From: Actinomycetota bacterium
Lineage (GTDB): Bacteria; Actinomycetota; Actinomycetes; Nanopelagicales; Nanopelagicaceae
Direction: 5' to 3'
DNA: 64,000 nt
NCBI GenBank assembly: GCA_016870715.1
Contig: VGAL01000004.1
Coordinates: 1-64,000, forward strand
Each line of letters begins with the position of its first letter. Within the stretch, counting starts at the first letter, position 1. Both the position numbers and the translations under genes were made by a program. The notes under the pieces were generated by a model. It did no database searches and was not told the DNA's origin. It saw only the letters and a list, made by a program, of their open reading frames with translations. Below, in pieces: positions 52,398-60,990 of the stretch.

Positions 52398-53426
52398 CTA
52401 TAAACGTACAGCTCCGACATACCGCATCTGATTTATTGGGGCGATTTTCACCCGATAGCCGGGGCGAGGCGCGTGGACCATCTTTCCATTCCCCACATAA
52501 ATGCCAACGTGACTGATGGGGACTTTAAAAAAAACCAAGTCCCCGGGGCGAAGTTGGGAACGTGGAATCTTTTTTCCATATCTAAATTGCGCTCGCGATG
52601 AATGTGGCAGCGAAACTCCTGCCGCTGCAAAGGCGCGCATAGTCAATCCCGAACAATCCCAGGTTTGCATCCCGGCGGCACCAAATACATATCGATCTCC
52701 AATTTGTGCCAACGCATAACGAAGTGCAACACCGGCACGACCTGAGGTATTACGTAGATTCTTTGCGGTGGCACGTGATGAGGCGAGATCTTTTGCCTCC
52801 GACCGTCGTTGCGCTGCTAATAACGCTTTGCGCTCAGATGCTTTCAATGATTTGAGAATCTTCTCGGCCTCGGCAAGTTTGGCATTTGCAGCACGTGCCT
52901 GTGCCTCAAGTTTCTGTTGAGTAGCACGAACAAGCTTTGCTTTGTCGCTGACAAGCATCGTGGTCTGCCGGAGTTTTTGGGTAGCAGATTCGTAGCGACG
53001 TAACTCAACTGAGCGGCGACGAGTGAGTGAATCTAGATCTCCAGCTGATGCTAGGTATGCGGTGGGATCGGAGGAGAAGAGAAGTTGTAAGGATTGACCG
53101 AGTCCAGAGCTCTTGTATTGCTCAAGCGCGATTGAACCGAGAGATTTGCGAATCTCCTCCAACTCGCCCCGCTGTCGGGCAGCTTTCTCTTGGACTCCAG
53201 CGAGAGTTTGATTGAGTTGCGCTAGGCGAACCTTTGCCTCTTGAGCCCCTTCGGCAGCCGAAGCAGCCTGATTCTGTAAGTCGATCACGCGCGCCTGCAC
53301 CTCAAGAAGGCGTGCGCTCGGGCGTGGCGCCGCCTGGCTTGGTAGGGCGCTAGCCAGTGAGGCCACCACAGCAAGGGCAAGGGCGATTAGCCCTAGGCTT
53401 GAGCGGCAGACGCGGAGGGTCGTCAT
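52398..53426 (-). CDS. NlpC/P60 peptidoglycan hydrolase with coiled coil
   Basis: A 342-residue exported protein. A signal peptide (TTLRVCRSSLGLIALALAVV, with cleavage after AQA-like SQAA) is followed by a long coiled-coil region (about 40-215) and a C-terminal NlpC/P60 domain (about 220-342) with the catalytic Cys in WDCSGLTMRAFAAAG, His in PISHVGIYVGNGKMVHA. This is the RipA/Rv2190c-like architecture for septal peptidoglycan cleavage. The ATG at 53426 follows TAGCCT plus 7 nt, so an upstream ATG is not used. The start is preferred on that basis. Confidence 0.9.
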   Translation of the reverse strand: MTTLRVCRSSLGLIALALAVVASLASALPSQAAPRPSARLLEVQARVIDLQNQAASAAEGAQEAKVRLAQLNQTLAGVQEKAARQRGELEEIRKSLGSIALEQYKSSGLGQSLQLLFSSDPTAYLASAGDLDSLTRRRSVELRRYESATQKLRQTTMLVSDKAKLVRATQQKLEAQARAANAKLAEAEKILKSLKASERKALLAAQRRSEAKDLASSRATAKNLRNTSGRAGVALRYALAQIGDRYVFGAAGMQTWDCSGLTMRAFAAAGVSLPHSSRAQFRYGKKIPRSQLRPGDLVFFKVPISHVGIYVGNGKMVHAPRPGYRVKIAPINQMRYVGAVRL

Positions 53427-53541
53427 GACCTCAAGGCTAACCAGCCTCACATCCGGCGCTCAACTTCAACGCCGCTCCTCTGGCAGGAAGGGCGCTATTT
53501 CCGTCAAATTCTCAGCAAATCACCCGCTCCCAGCGCTGACC

Positions 53542-53547
53542 TACTCT
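53542..53547 (+). promoter_or_regulatory. leaderless promoter -10 box of the RibD-C-like gene
   Basis: TACTCT with 7 nt to the ATG at 53555. The same arrangement (TACCCT, 7 nt) recurs at 54060 before the DUF3000 gene. Confidence 0.5.
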
Positions 53548-53554
53548 TATCGCT

Positions 53555-54052
53555 ATGGAAGCGCCGCCTTCACTCCCCAGGGTCCTTGCCTGCCTTGTCG
53601 TGGGGTCAAATGGCGCTAGCACCCTAGGTGGAGTCAGTCGCGGTATCTCTACTGGAGAGGATCGGGCTCGCTTTCTCGCCCTCCGTCAATCCCCCGAGGT
53701 GGGGGCGCTGGTGGTGGGTTCGCGCACTGCAGAGAGTGAGCCGTATGGCAAAACTCCACGCCCACTTTTTATCTATCGTCGATCCACAGGTTTGAGTCCA
53801 GGTGCGTTCATTGATGAGATTTGCGAGGGGATAACAGGGGCGATTCTCTGTGAAGGTGGGGTCACGCTAATCCATCATCTACTCACAGATGAATCTCTCG
53901 ACTCTTTTTATCTCACACGAACTCGCGCAGATGGTGACGGCCACTTTCTCGATGAGACTCTACTTCTTGCAAAAATGTCTCTCGCATCTCGTGAAGAGGT
54001 CAATGGAACAACCTTCGAGTTATACGAGCGCGCCTCCCGACTCATGGGATAG
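53555..54052 (+). CDS. RibD C-terminal / dihydrofolate reductase-like protein
   Basis: A 165-residue protein that fits the RibD C-terminal reductase fold (PF01872): LACLVVGSNGASTLGG, then GALVVGSRTAESEPYG and GAILCEGGVTLIHHLLTDES, the last being the cofactor-binding GGxTL motif. It is shorter than usual, and substrate residues are not clear. It may reduce a pyrimidine or folate-like compound. It stands alone on its strand before DUF3000, and the frame upstream of ATG 53555 is non-coding. Confidence 0.7.
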   Translation: MEAPPSLPRVLACLVVGSNGASTLGGVSRGISTGEDRARFLALRQSPEVGALVVGSRTAESEPYGKTPRPLFIYRRSTGLSPGAFIDEICEGITGAILCEGGVTLIHHLLTDESLDSFYLTRTRADGDGHFLDETLLLAKMSLASREEVNGTTFELYERASRLMG

Positions 54053-54072
54053 CGCTCTTTACCCTTATATAT

Positions 54073-54663
54073 ATGAGTAGGAATAGTGGCTTCATCGGTG
54101 ATGTCGATGAATTGCTCAGTGAGCTTCGCGCTTTCCGTCCCCGCCCCGAGATTGAGTGTGAAGAGATTCCCGCTCCGGCAAAACTCGCCACTATTGGTTT
54201 CGCGCTCACTGCCGAATGTTTTGATGGAGATCATGAAGTAGCCAATGGACGCTTCGTCTTGCTCCATGAACCTGGGGGCCAAGAAACATGGGGTGGAGAT
54301 TTACGTGCAGTTACTTTCATCAAAGCAGATATCGAACAGGAGATGGGATCAGACCCGCTCTTACCTCAAGTGGGGTGGTCATGGTTTGAAGAGTCGATAT
54401 CAGGTCTTTCGGCTACCGGTTTAAGTGGCACGGTAACTCTTGCGCTTAGTTCATCATTTGGTGAACTTGCAGAGCGAGGTGCGCTCACTGAACTGGAGAT
54501 TCGCGCCTCGTGGACTCCTATTGCCCAGAGCGTTCCCGAGGTGATTGATCACCTCGAACGGTGGACCGAACTACTTGCCCACTGCGCTGGCTTGCCACCC
54601 ATCTCTCGCGGGGATGGCCTCTCCACAATGGTCCGACGAAGTAGCAAGAGCAAGAACAAATAA
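54073..54663 (+). CDS. DUF3000 family protein
   Basis: A 196-residue soluble protein of the actinobacterial DUF3000 family. Visible conserved stretches are PAPAKLATIGFALTAEC, ANGRFVLLHEPGGQETWGGD and PLLPQVGWSWFEESI. Its function is unknown. It is conserved next to an rnd gene, as here. TACCCT and 7 nt precede the ATG, giving a leaderless promoter with an AT-rich spacer. Confidence 0.88.
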   Translation: MSRNSGFIGDVDELLSELRAFRPRPEIECEEIPAPAKLATIGFALTAECFDGDHEVANGRFVLLHEPGGQETWGGDLRAVTFIKADIEQEMGSDPLLPQVGWSWFEESISGLSATGLSGTVTLALSSSFGELAERGALTELEIRASWTPIAQSVPEVIDHLERWTELLAHCAGLPPISRGDGLSTMVRRSSKSKNK

Positions 54664-54687
54664 GCCATAGTTTATGGATGTGTATTG

Positions 54688-55989
54688 ATGTGCATGGAGC
54701 CAATTGAAGAAGATCTCGAAGACGAGCAGGAGCGCATCCCTCTCCTAGCCGCACCTCGTACTCCTCTTCCTGAAATCATCCACACTCTCGAAGGAGTAAA
54801 GAGCGCAGTTTCGCAACTGCATCATGGTGAAGGTGATATCGCACTTGATGCCGAACGCGCTTCTGGATACAAGTATTCGCAGCGGGCATATTTAATTCAA
54901 ATATTTCGACGTGGTGGTGGGCTCCACCTCATTGATCCCATCGCATTCTCGGGAAGTGATCCCCGTGATGTTTTTTCTGACCTCAATGATGTAATTCGCA
55001 GCTGCCAAGTGGTCATCCACGCAAGTTCGCAAGACCTGCCCTGTTTGCGTGCGGTCGGGATTGAGCCAACATCGCTCTTTGATACCGAGCTTGCCGGAAG
55101 GATTGCAGGTTTTCCTCGAGTTGGACTCGGCGCTCTCACTGAATCGTTATTAAATATTCGACTAACTAAAGAGCACTCTGCCGTGGATTGGTCACAACGA
55201 CCACTCCAACATGATTGGTTGATCTATGCAGCTCTCGATGTCGATGTATTGCTCGATCTCAAAGATGAAATTGTCAGAGTCTTGCGCGAGAAGGAGAAAC
55301 TCGAGTGGGCGCTCCAGGAATCAACTGCAGCTCTTAACGCTCCCCCCTCTGCTCCGCGCCGAGAGCCATGGCGTAGAACGTCAGGAATACATCAAGTAAA
55401 GAAACCAGAACAACTTGCCATCGTGCGCGAGATGTGGCGGGTGCGTGATGCGATTGCGCAGGAGCGTGATATCGCTGCTGGACGAATCCTTAATGATCGA
55501 GCGTTGGTCAATGTTGCACTCAAGCCGCCTTCGACTCTTCTGCAGGTGAAAGCATTCTCAGCTCTCAAGCGAGATGCCCATCTTTGGTGGAGCGCGCTAG
55601 AAGCAGCACGCGCGCATCCAACAGTTGCACGCCCTGCCGCCTCAGATGGACCGCCGGCACATATGCGAATCTGGAGAGAACGATCTCCCCTTGCATATGC
55701 CCGATTGACTCATGCTCGAAAAGCGCTCAGCGATTGCGCCGTCGAACTGGATCTTCCGGCAGAGAATCTCCTCTCCCCTGACACCCTCCGCCGATTTTGC
55801 TGGCAAGAGCCCCCTGAAGAAGGCCGGAGCGAATCAGATGTTGTCGACTTCCTTGCCTCCTGCGGAGCTCGCCCCTGGCAGATCTCCCATACCGCCGGAC
55901 TCCTCCTCGCGATTGAGAGAGCGACTACCCCCCTTCAATTGAGCGCGGAATCAAAGGCTGAGGAGGCTGAGGGGGCTGAGGAGGGGTGA
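54688..55989 (+). CDS. rnd: ribonuclease D-like 3'-5' exoribonuclease with HRDC domain
   Basis: A 433-residue protein. The exonuclease domain carries the DEDD residues in DIALDAERASGYKYS, LIDPIAF and VVIHASSQDLPCLRAVGI, with the Exo III motif YAALDVDVLLDLKD. An HRDC domain follows (about residues 230-320, REMWRVRDAIAQERDIAAGR), then a C-terminal extension. It trims stable RNA 3' ends. ATG 54688 or 54694 are both possible; a TTG at 54685 is also in frame. It lies directly after DUF3000, as in Mycobacterium. Confidence 0.9.
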   Translation: MCMEPIEEDLEDEQERIPLLAAPRTPLPEIIHTLEGVKSAVSQLHHGEGDIALDAERASGYKYSQRAYLIQIFRRGGGLHLIDPIAFSGSDPRDVFSDLNDVIRSCQVVIHASSQDLPCLRAVGIEPTSLFDTELAGRIAGFPRVGLGALTESLLNIRLTKEHSAVDWSQRPLQHDWLIYAALDVDVLLDLKDEIVRVLREKEKLEWALQESTAALNAPPSAPRREPWRRTSGIHQVKKPEQLAIVREMWRVRDAIAQERDIAAGRILNDRALVNVALKPPSTLLQVKAFSALKRDAHLWWSALEAARAHPTVARPAASDGPPAHMRIWRERSPLAYARLTHARKALSDCAVELDLPAENLLSPDTLRRFCWQEPPEEGRSESDVVDFLASCGARPWQISHTAGLLLAIERATTPLQLSAESKAEEAEGAEEG

Positions 55990-56001
55990 GCGATCTCTCA
56001 T

Positions 56002-56031
56002 GAATTACGCAACAAAATAGTTGCGTAATTC
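56002..56031. promoter_or_regulatory. perfect 12-bp inverted repeat, operator of the iron ABC operon
   Basis: GAATTACGCAAC (56002-56013), a 6-nt spacer AAAATA, and GTTGCGTAATTC (56020-56031) form a perfect inverted repeat. It overlaps the expected -35 region (about 56021-56026) of a promoter whose -10 box TATGGT (56045-56050) lies 6 nt before the fbpA-like start. Such placement suits a repressor. It has no downstream U-run, so I do not call it a terminator for rnd. The regulator is unknown; an iron-responsive one is inferred from the target genes. Confidence 0.7.
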
Positions 56032-56044
56032 CCTCCCTCTCTTT

Positions 56045-56050
56045 TATGGT
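56045..56050 (+). promoter_or_regulatory. leaderless promoter -10 box of the iron ABC operon
   Basis: TATGGT with 6 nt to ATG 56057, downstream of the inverted repeat. Confidence 0.6.
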
Positions 56051-56056
56051 GTTGCC

Positions 56057-57103
56057 ATGACTGATTCAACACCTAGTGAAAACCGATATCGACACCGAAA
56101 AGGTCTTACCGCCGCGGCTCTGCTCATGCTCATGGGCGCTCTCACCTCCTGCGCTGCCACTCCTGAGGCGGAGAAATCGACCGCTCCAATCACCCTCTAT
56201 TCAGGTCGGAGCGAAGAGTTGATAGCCCCGTTCATAGAGGCATTCACTGCTGAAACTGGAATTCAGGTTGAAACTCGCTTTGGCGATTCAGCTGCCCTTG
56301 CAGCTCAACTCTTAGAAGAGGGAGCTAACTCACCTGCCGATCTCTTCCTCTCACAAGATGCAGGTGCCCTCGGTGCGCTCTCGGGCGCTGAATTGCTCGC
56401 TCCCCTTGAAGGAGAAACTCTCAACCAAACTCCGAAGGAATTCATCTCGAGGGAAGAAGATTGGGTCGGCATCACCGGTCGAGCTCGAGTCTTCGCATAT
56501 TCCCCCACTCGAGTGAGTTCGCTACCTGGATCAGTTGCCGATCTCGTGCGGCCAGAGTGGAAGGGAAGAGTGGGAATTGCACCCACTAACTCGTCGTTCC
56601 AAGCTTTTGTAACCGCCATGATTCAAAGTCAGGGCGAACCGGCAACACAAGAGTGGTTGGAAGCCATAATCAAAAATGAACCAAAGCTCTATGAGAAGAA
56701 CAGTTTGATTGTTGAAGCAATCGATTCAGGTGAGATTGATGCAGGGTTGGTCAACCACTATTACTTATGGGAAGTAGCTTCTGAATTGGGTCGTGAAATA
56801 AAAGTACAGAATCACTTTTTCACAACCGGTGATATTGGAAACCTGCTCAATGTTTCGGGTGCTGGAATCCTGAAAAGTTCGAAGAATCAAAATGGAGCGA
56901 AGCGATTCATCGAATTCCTTCTCTCAAAAGCGATCCAAGAGAAATTCGTGAGTGACACCCATGAATTTTCACTTGAATATCCTGAACTCTCCCCTGAGGG
57001 AGTTCCGCAATGGAGCTCGATTGGCGCACCCAAAGTAGATCTATCCGAGCTAGCAGATCTTCAGAGAACCCAAAAACTTCTGCTCAAAATAGGACTGCTC
57101 TAG
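56057..57103 (+). CDS. iron(III) ABC transporter substrate-binding lipoprotein (FbpA-like)
   Basis: A 348-residue periplasmic-type binding protein with a lipoprotein signal (LLMLMGALTSCAATPE, Cys in TSC). ITLYSGRSEELIAPFIEAFTA is typical of the ferric-iron group, and the iron-binding dityrosine is present in GLVNHYYLWEV. The start ATG 56057 is leaderless and lies behind a 12-bp operator; the frame continues to 56021 but that region belongs to the promoter. The permease and ATPase follow at 3 bp and by overlap. Confidence 0.88.
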   Translation: MTDSTPSENRYRHRKGLTAAALLMLMGALTSCAATPEAEKSTAPITLYSGRSEELIAPFIEAFTAETGIQVETRFGDSAALAAQLLEEGANSPADLFLSQDAGALGALSGAELLAPLEGETLNQTPKEFISREEDWVGITGRARVFAYSPTRVSSLPGSVADLVRPEWKGRVGIAPTNSSFQAFVTAMIQSQGEPATQEWLEAIIKNEPKLYEKNSLIVEAIDSGEIDAGLVNHYYLWEVASELGREIKVQNHFFTTGDIGNLLNVSGAGILKSSKNQNGAKRFIEFLLSKAIQEKFVSDTHEFSLEYPELSPEGVPQWSSIGAPKVDLSELADLQRTQKLLLKIGLL

Positions 57104-57106
57104 ACC

Positions 57107-58681
57107 ATGCTTGATACCAACGAGAAATTGCCGAGAAATCTTCGGGAATCCAACCGAGATAATCGTCCGTCGACACTTCTGCTCCTTGCGGGAGTTGTCG
57201 CGCTGGCATTCGTAGCTCTTCCCATCTTCTACCTATTTCGACTAGCCAAACGAAGCGATGTAGAGACTCTCACGCTTCTGATTTTTCGCGCTAAAACTGC
57301 TGAGATAATTTTCACAACAATCTCTCTTGCAACTTTGGTTTCACTCTTTGCCACGGTTCTTGGACTAACCCTTGCTTGGACGTTGCATAACGTGAAAATA
57401 CCCCGTAATAATCTATTTCGAGCTCTCGTCATGATTCCCATCGCAATACCTAGTTACATCTATGCCTACTGCTGGCTCTCTCTAGAAGCCTTGCCTCGTG
57501 GGTACTTTTCTGCACTCATTGTTCTCACGTTGGCGACTACTCCTTACATAATCCTCGCCACTTTTTCTGCATTTTCTCGGATAGATCTGGCACAGTTAGA
57601 GGTAGCGCAGACTTTGGGTGATAATCCGCTTCGACTTTTTACGAGAGTCATCTTTCCACAGATCAGAAATACCATCCTCGCTGGTTCGCTTCTCGTTACC
57701 CTCTACGTACTCTCTGATTTTGGTGCCGTTTCACTTCTTGGCGTAGACACTCTTACTCGAGCAATTCAAAATACCTATCAAGGAAGTTATGACCGTTCCA
57801 GCGCTGCTGTCCTCGCAATAATTCTTCTCATCCTCTCTGCGCTCGTAATTTTTCGTGAAAATCTCTGGCGTAATGAGAGCTACCACACAATAACTTCATC
57901 CTCCATAACTAAGGCAGGAAAGAAGTACACACAGAGAAGAGTCCGGATCCTCGCTTCAACTCTCATTGTTGCTTACATTCTGGTCGCACTCCTACTGCCT
58001 ATGTCACTACTGATTCAGCGTTTCGTTACACGCGAGAGAGCGTTAGATTTATCAAATCTATTTAATGTGACGAGTTCGACAATTGTAGTCTCAGCAATAG
58101 GTGCGGTACTTGCAATTGCAATTTCGATTCCTCTTGCTTTGTTATCGCTGACGGGATCTCGGCTGGGTAAATTTGCTGAGTGGGGCGTATTTTTGGTGCA
58201 TGCTCTTCCAGGAATAGTTATGGGATTGGCACTAGTCTCTTTTGGCGCTCAATTTTCATTTATCTATCAAACTCTCATCCTCCTCGCGATTGCCTACTCG
58301 ATCCTCTTCCTCGCCCGATCAGTTGGATTCATTTCTTCCTCAATCTCTCGAGTTCCCAAGAATCTGGAGGAAATCTCTTCCACTTTGGGAAAAAATAAGC
58401 GCGAGACGTTTTTTAGAGTCACTCTTCCTCTAGCTTTGCCTGGAATTCTCTCTGGAGCTTTGCTCATATTTCTCTCGGCGATGAAAGAGCTTCCGGCGAC
58501 TCTGATGTTACGTCCGACTGGATTTGAAACTCTTGCAACGGAGATTTGGAGTAGCGCAAATATTTTCAGATTTAGTGAGGCAGCACCCTATGCACTGCTT
58601 TTGGTAATCTTCGCGGCAATCCCTGCTTTTTTGATTAGTCGCCCGGATAGACAAAACAGTAATCGAGGTGAGATTTCATGA
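57107..58681 (+). CDS. iron(III) ABC transporter permease (FbpB-like)
   Basis: A 524-residue permease of about 12 helices built from two fused BPD_transp_1 domains, as in FbpB. The coupling segments are AQTLGDNPLRLFTRVIFPQI in the first half and STLGKNKRETFFRVTLPLAL in the second, each containing the conserved G-x-x-x-x-x-x-F...P motif. It starts 3 bp after the binding protein and its stop overlaps the ATPase start (ATGA). Confidence 0.93.
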   Translation: MLDTNEKLPRNLRESNRDNRPSTLLLLAGVVALAFVALPIFYLFRLAKRSDVETLTLLIFRAKTAEIIFTTISLATLVSLFATVLGLTLAWTLHNVKIPRNNLFRALVMIPIAIPSYIYAYCWLSLEALPRGYFSALIVLTLATTPYIILATFSAFSRIDLAQLEVAQTLGDNPLRLFTRVIFPQIRNTILAGSLLVTLYVLSDFGAVSLLGVDTLTRAIQNTYQGSYDRSSAAVLAIILLILSALVIFRENLWRNESYHTITSSSITKAGKKYTQRRVRILASTLIVAYILVALLLPMSLLIQRFVTRERALDLSNLFNVTSSTIVVSAIGAVLAIAISIPLALLSLTGSRLGKFAEWGVFLVHALPGIVMGLALVSFGAQFSFIYQTLILLAIAYSILFLARSVGFISSSISRVPKNLEEISSTLGKNKRETFFRVTLPLALPGILSGALLIFLSAMKELPATLMLRPTGFETLATEIWSSANIFRFSEAAPYALLLVIFAAIPAFLISRPDRQNSNRGEIS

Positions 58682-59760
58682 CGTCACTTGAACTCTCTGA
58701 GCTCTCTGTGACCTTTGGCTCGACCCCAGCTTTAAGTAGCCTTTCGCTAAATGTGAAGTCTGGGGATTTTGCGGCAATACTTGGCCCGTCTGGATGTGGG
58801 AAGACGACCCTGCTCCGCGCGATTGCTGGATTAGTTACGCCGAATTCTGGGGCAATCCGTTTTGATAAAAAATTGGTCAGCGTCTCATCGTTGGTACTTC
58901 CCGCTCATAAACGAAATGTGGGATATCTACCGCAAGAGGCTGGCCTTTTTCCACATCTCACCGTTGGCGAAAATGTTGGTTTTGGACTGAGCGCAGGCAG
59001 TAGAAAGATAAAAAATAGCGAACGAAACGAGAGAATTCGAGAGATGCTAGATCTCGTGGGGCTTATTAAGCTTATCGATCGCAAACCTCACCAGTTAAGT
59101 GGCGGTCAGCAAACACGAGTTGCTCTCGCACGTGCCTTGGCAATCCAACCTGCAATCGTTCTTCTTGATGAGCCATTCTCCAATCTCGACTACGCGCTCA
59201 GGGTGGATGTCAGCGAAGAGGTAATTGCACTTCTTAAAAAGAGTAAGACAACTTCACTCATGGTTACTCATGATCGTGAAGAGGCACTTGTATCAGCAGA
59301 CATAATCGCTTTGATGAGTCATGGAACAATCGTGCAATCAGGCACTCCCCAATCCATTTATATGGGACCACAATCTGCCGAGATGGCTCAAAGCACTGGT
59401 GACATTGTGCAGATATCAGCTCAGCGACGGCCCGATGGAACTGTCGTGTCGGTTCTGCACCCCCAGCCCGCTCAATTTGATGCCCGCAGTGAATTGGGTG
59501 CGCTGCTCATTCGACCTGAAGAGATTCGTATTCACGACACCGACAAAAATGGCTCCTACCAGCGTGCGACTGTCTCGCGAGTGAAGTACTACGGACACGA
59601 TGCGATGGTGGAACTCTCCCTCCCTGGAGTAGGTTCCTCCGAGCAAATTCCCCTGCTCGCCCGAGTGGCGGGACCGGTCGAGTATGCAGTAGGCGAAACG
59701 GTCTACATTGAGCACCACGGGCCGATCCGCTGGGTGTCGAAAAAGGTTACTGACCGGTAA
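58678..59760 (+). CDS. iron(III) ABC transporter ATPase (FbpC-like)
   Basis: A 360-residue ATPase: Walker A GPSGCGKTTLLRAIAG, Q-loop LPQEAGLFPHLTVGENVGF, signature LSGGQQTRVALARAL and Walker B IVLLDEPFSNLDY. A C-terminal TOBE-like domain (about 235-350) holds LLIRPEEIRIHDTD. It closes the iron operon. Its TAA stop forms part of the TAAGGT -10 box of fadA. Confidence 0.93.
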   Translation: MTSLELSELSVTFGSTPALSSLSLNVKSGDFAAILGPSGCGKTTLLRAIAGLVTPNSGAIRFDKKLVSVSSLVLPAHKRNVGYLPQEAGLFPHLTVGENVGFGLSAGSRKIKNSERNERIREMLDLVGLIKLIDRKPHQLSGGQQTRVALARALAIQPAIVLLDEPFSNLDYALRVDVSEEVIALLKKSKTTSLMVTHDREEALVSADIIALMSHGTIVQSGTPQSIYMGPQSAEMAQSTGDIVQISAQRRPDGTVVSVLHPQPAQFDARSELGALLIRPEEIRIHDTDKNGSYQRATVSRVKYYGHDAMVELSLPGVGSSEQIPLLARVAGPVEYAVGETVYIEHHGPIRWVSKKVTDR

Positions 59761-59770
59761 GGTTTCTCGT

Positions 59771-60988
59771 ATGTCTACGACTTCCACGGAATCACCACAA
59801 CCATCAGTAGTTCTCATTGACGCTGTCCGCACCCCTTTTGGTAAGGCGGGAAGCCTGTATGCCGGCACTCGTGCCGACGACATCATGGTTCGCTGTATTC
59901 GAGGACTCCTGGAACGTAATGAAAAAGTTTCTCCAGAAGATATCGACGATGTCGCAATCGCTGCAGCGGCGCAAAATGGGGATCAAGGCATGAACATCGG
60001 CCGGAGCGCATCTCTCCTTGCAGGCATCCCTCAATCTGTTCCTGGATATTCAGTCGATCGCTGGTGCGCTGGTGCACTTACCTCAGTGACCACGCTCGCG
60101 GGAAGTATTGCGATGGGCGCATATGACATTGCATTAGCTGGCGGCGTCGAACATATGGGCAATCACCCGATGGGCGATCTCATGAATCCCAATCCACGTT
60201 ACTTAGCAGAGAAGATGGTGGATCAAGATGCGCTCTCTATGGGCGCAACTGCGGAACGTCTCCACGACAAGTTTCCACATCTAACCAAAGAGCGTGCCGA
60301 TCGTTACGCCTACAACTCACAGATGAAGACTGCTGCTGCATATCAAGCAGGAAAAATACAACGCGATTTAATTCCAGTAGCTGTTCGCTCACCAGAATTA
60401 GGTTGGGGTGTTGCTACCGTCGACGAACCACCACGACCAACCACAACGATGGAAGGTTTAGCAGGGTTAAAAACTCCATTTCGACCAGCGGGACGAGTAA
60501 CACCTGGCAATGCAGCAGGGTTAAATGATGGTGCAACTGCTGCCCTTCTCATGAGCGATCGTGAAGCAACAAAACGTGGACTAACACCCAAAGCAAAGTT
60601 AGTCACCTTCGCTTTTGCTGGAGTTGCTCCCGAGATCATGGGTTACGGTCCAGTTCCGGCAACCATCAAGGCTCTCGACAAGGCGGGGCTGACCATCGAT
60701 CAAATCGGCCTCTTTGAGGTAAACGAAGCCTTCTCCATTCAAGTCTTAGCCTTCTTAGATCACTTCGGTATCGCTGATGATGATCCGCGGGTAAATATCT
60801 ATGGCGGTGCAATTGCCGTCGGACATCCACTCGCCTCTTCAGGAATTCGCCTCATCCTCAATCTCGCCCGTGGTTTCGAGGAGCATCCTGAGGTGCAATA
60901 TGGAATTACGACGATGTGTATTGGATTAGGCATGGGTGGCACCATCATCTGGGAGAACCCGCACTTCACTGGAAAGGGTGGGAAATAA
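59771..60988 (+). CDS. fadA: acetyl-CoA acyltransferase (3-ketoacyl-CoA thiolase)
   Basis: A 405-residue thiolase that cleaves 3-ketoacyl-CoA in beta-oxidation. The active-site Cys is in DRWCAGALTSVTTLAG, followed by NEAFSIQVLAF, GGAIAVGHPLASSG with the catalytic His and CIGLGMGGTIIWE with the second Cys. ATG 59771 follows TAAGGT by 7 nt, the -10 box lying over the fbpC stop; the frame upstream to 59708 overlaps fbpC. The fadB gene follows at 2 bp, so the trifunctional complex is encoded together. Confidence 0.95.
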   Translation: MSTTSTESPQPSVVLIDAVRTPFGKAGSLYAGTRADDIMVRCIRGLLERNEKVSPEDIDDVAIAAAAQNGDQGMNIGRSASLLAGIPQSVPGYSVDRWCAGALTSVTTLAGSIAMGAYDIALAGGVEHMGNHPMGDLMNPNPRYLAEKMVDQDALSMGATAERLHDKFPHLTKERADRYAYNSQMKTAAAYQAGKIQRDLIPVAVRSPELGWGVATVDEPPRPTTTMEGLAGLKTPFRPAGRVTPGNAAGLNDGATAALLMSDREATKRGLTPKAKLVTFAFAGVAPEIMGYGPVPATIKALDKAGLTIDQIGLFEVNEAFSIQVLAFLDHFGIADDDPRVNIYGGAIAVGHPLASSGIRLILNLARGFEEHPEVQYGITTMCIGLGMGGTIIWENPHFTGKGGK

Positions 60989-60990
60989 TC

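Noticed and set aside
56002-56031. The inverted repeat as an intrinsic terminator of rnd
   Set aside because: No U-tract follows; the tail is CCCTCCCTCTC, and the repeat overlaps the promoter of the next operon.
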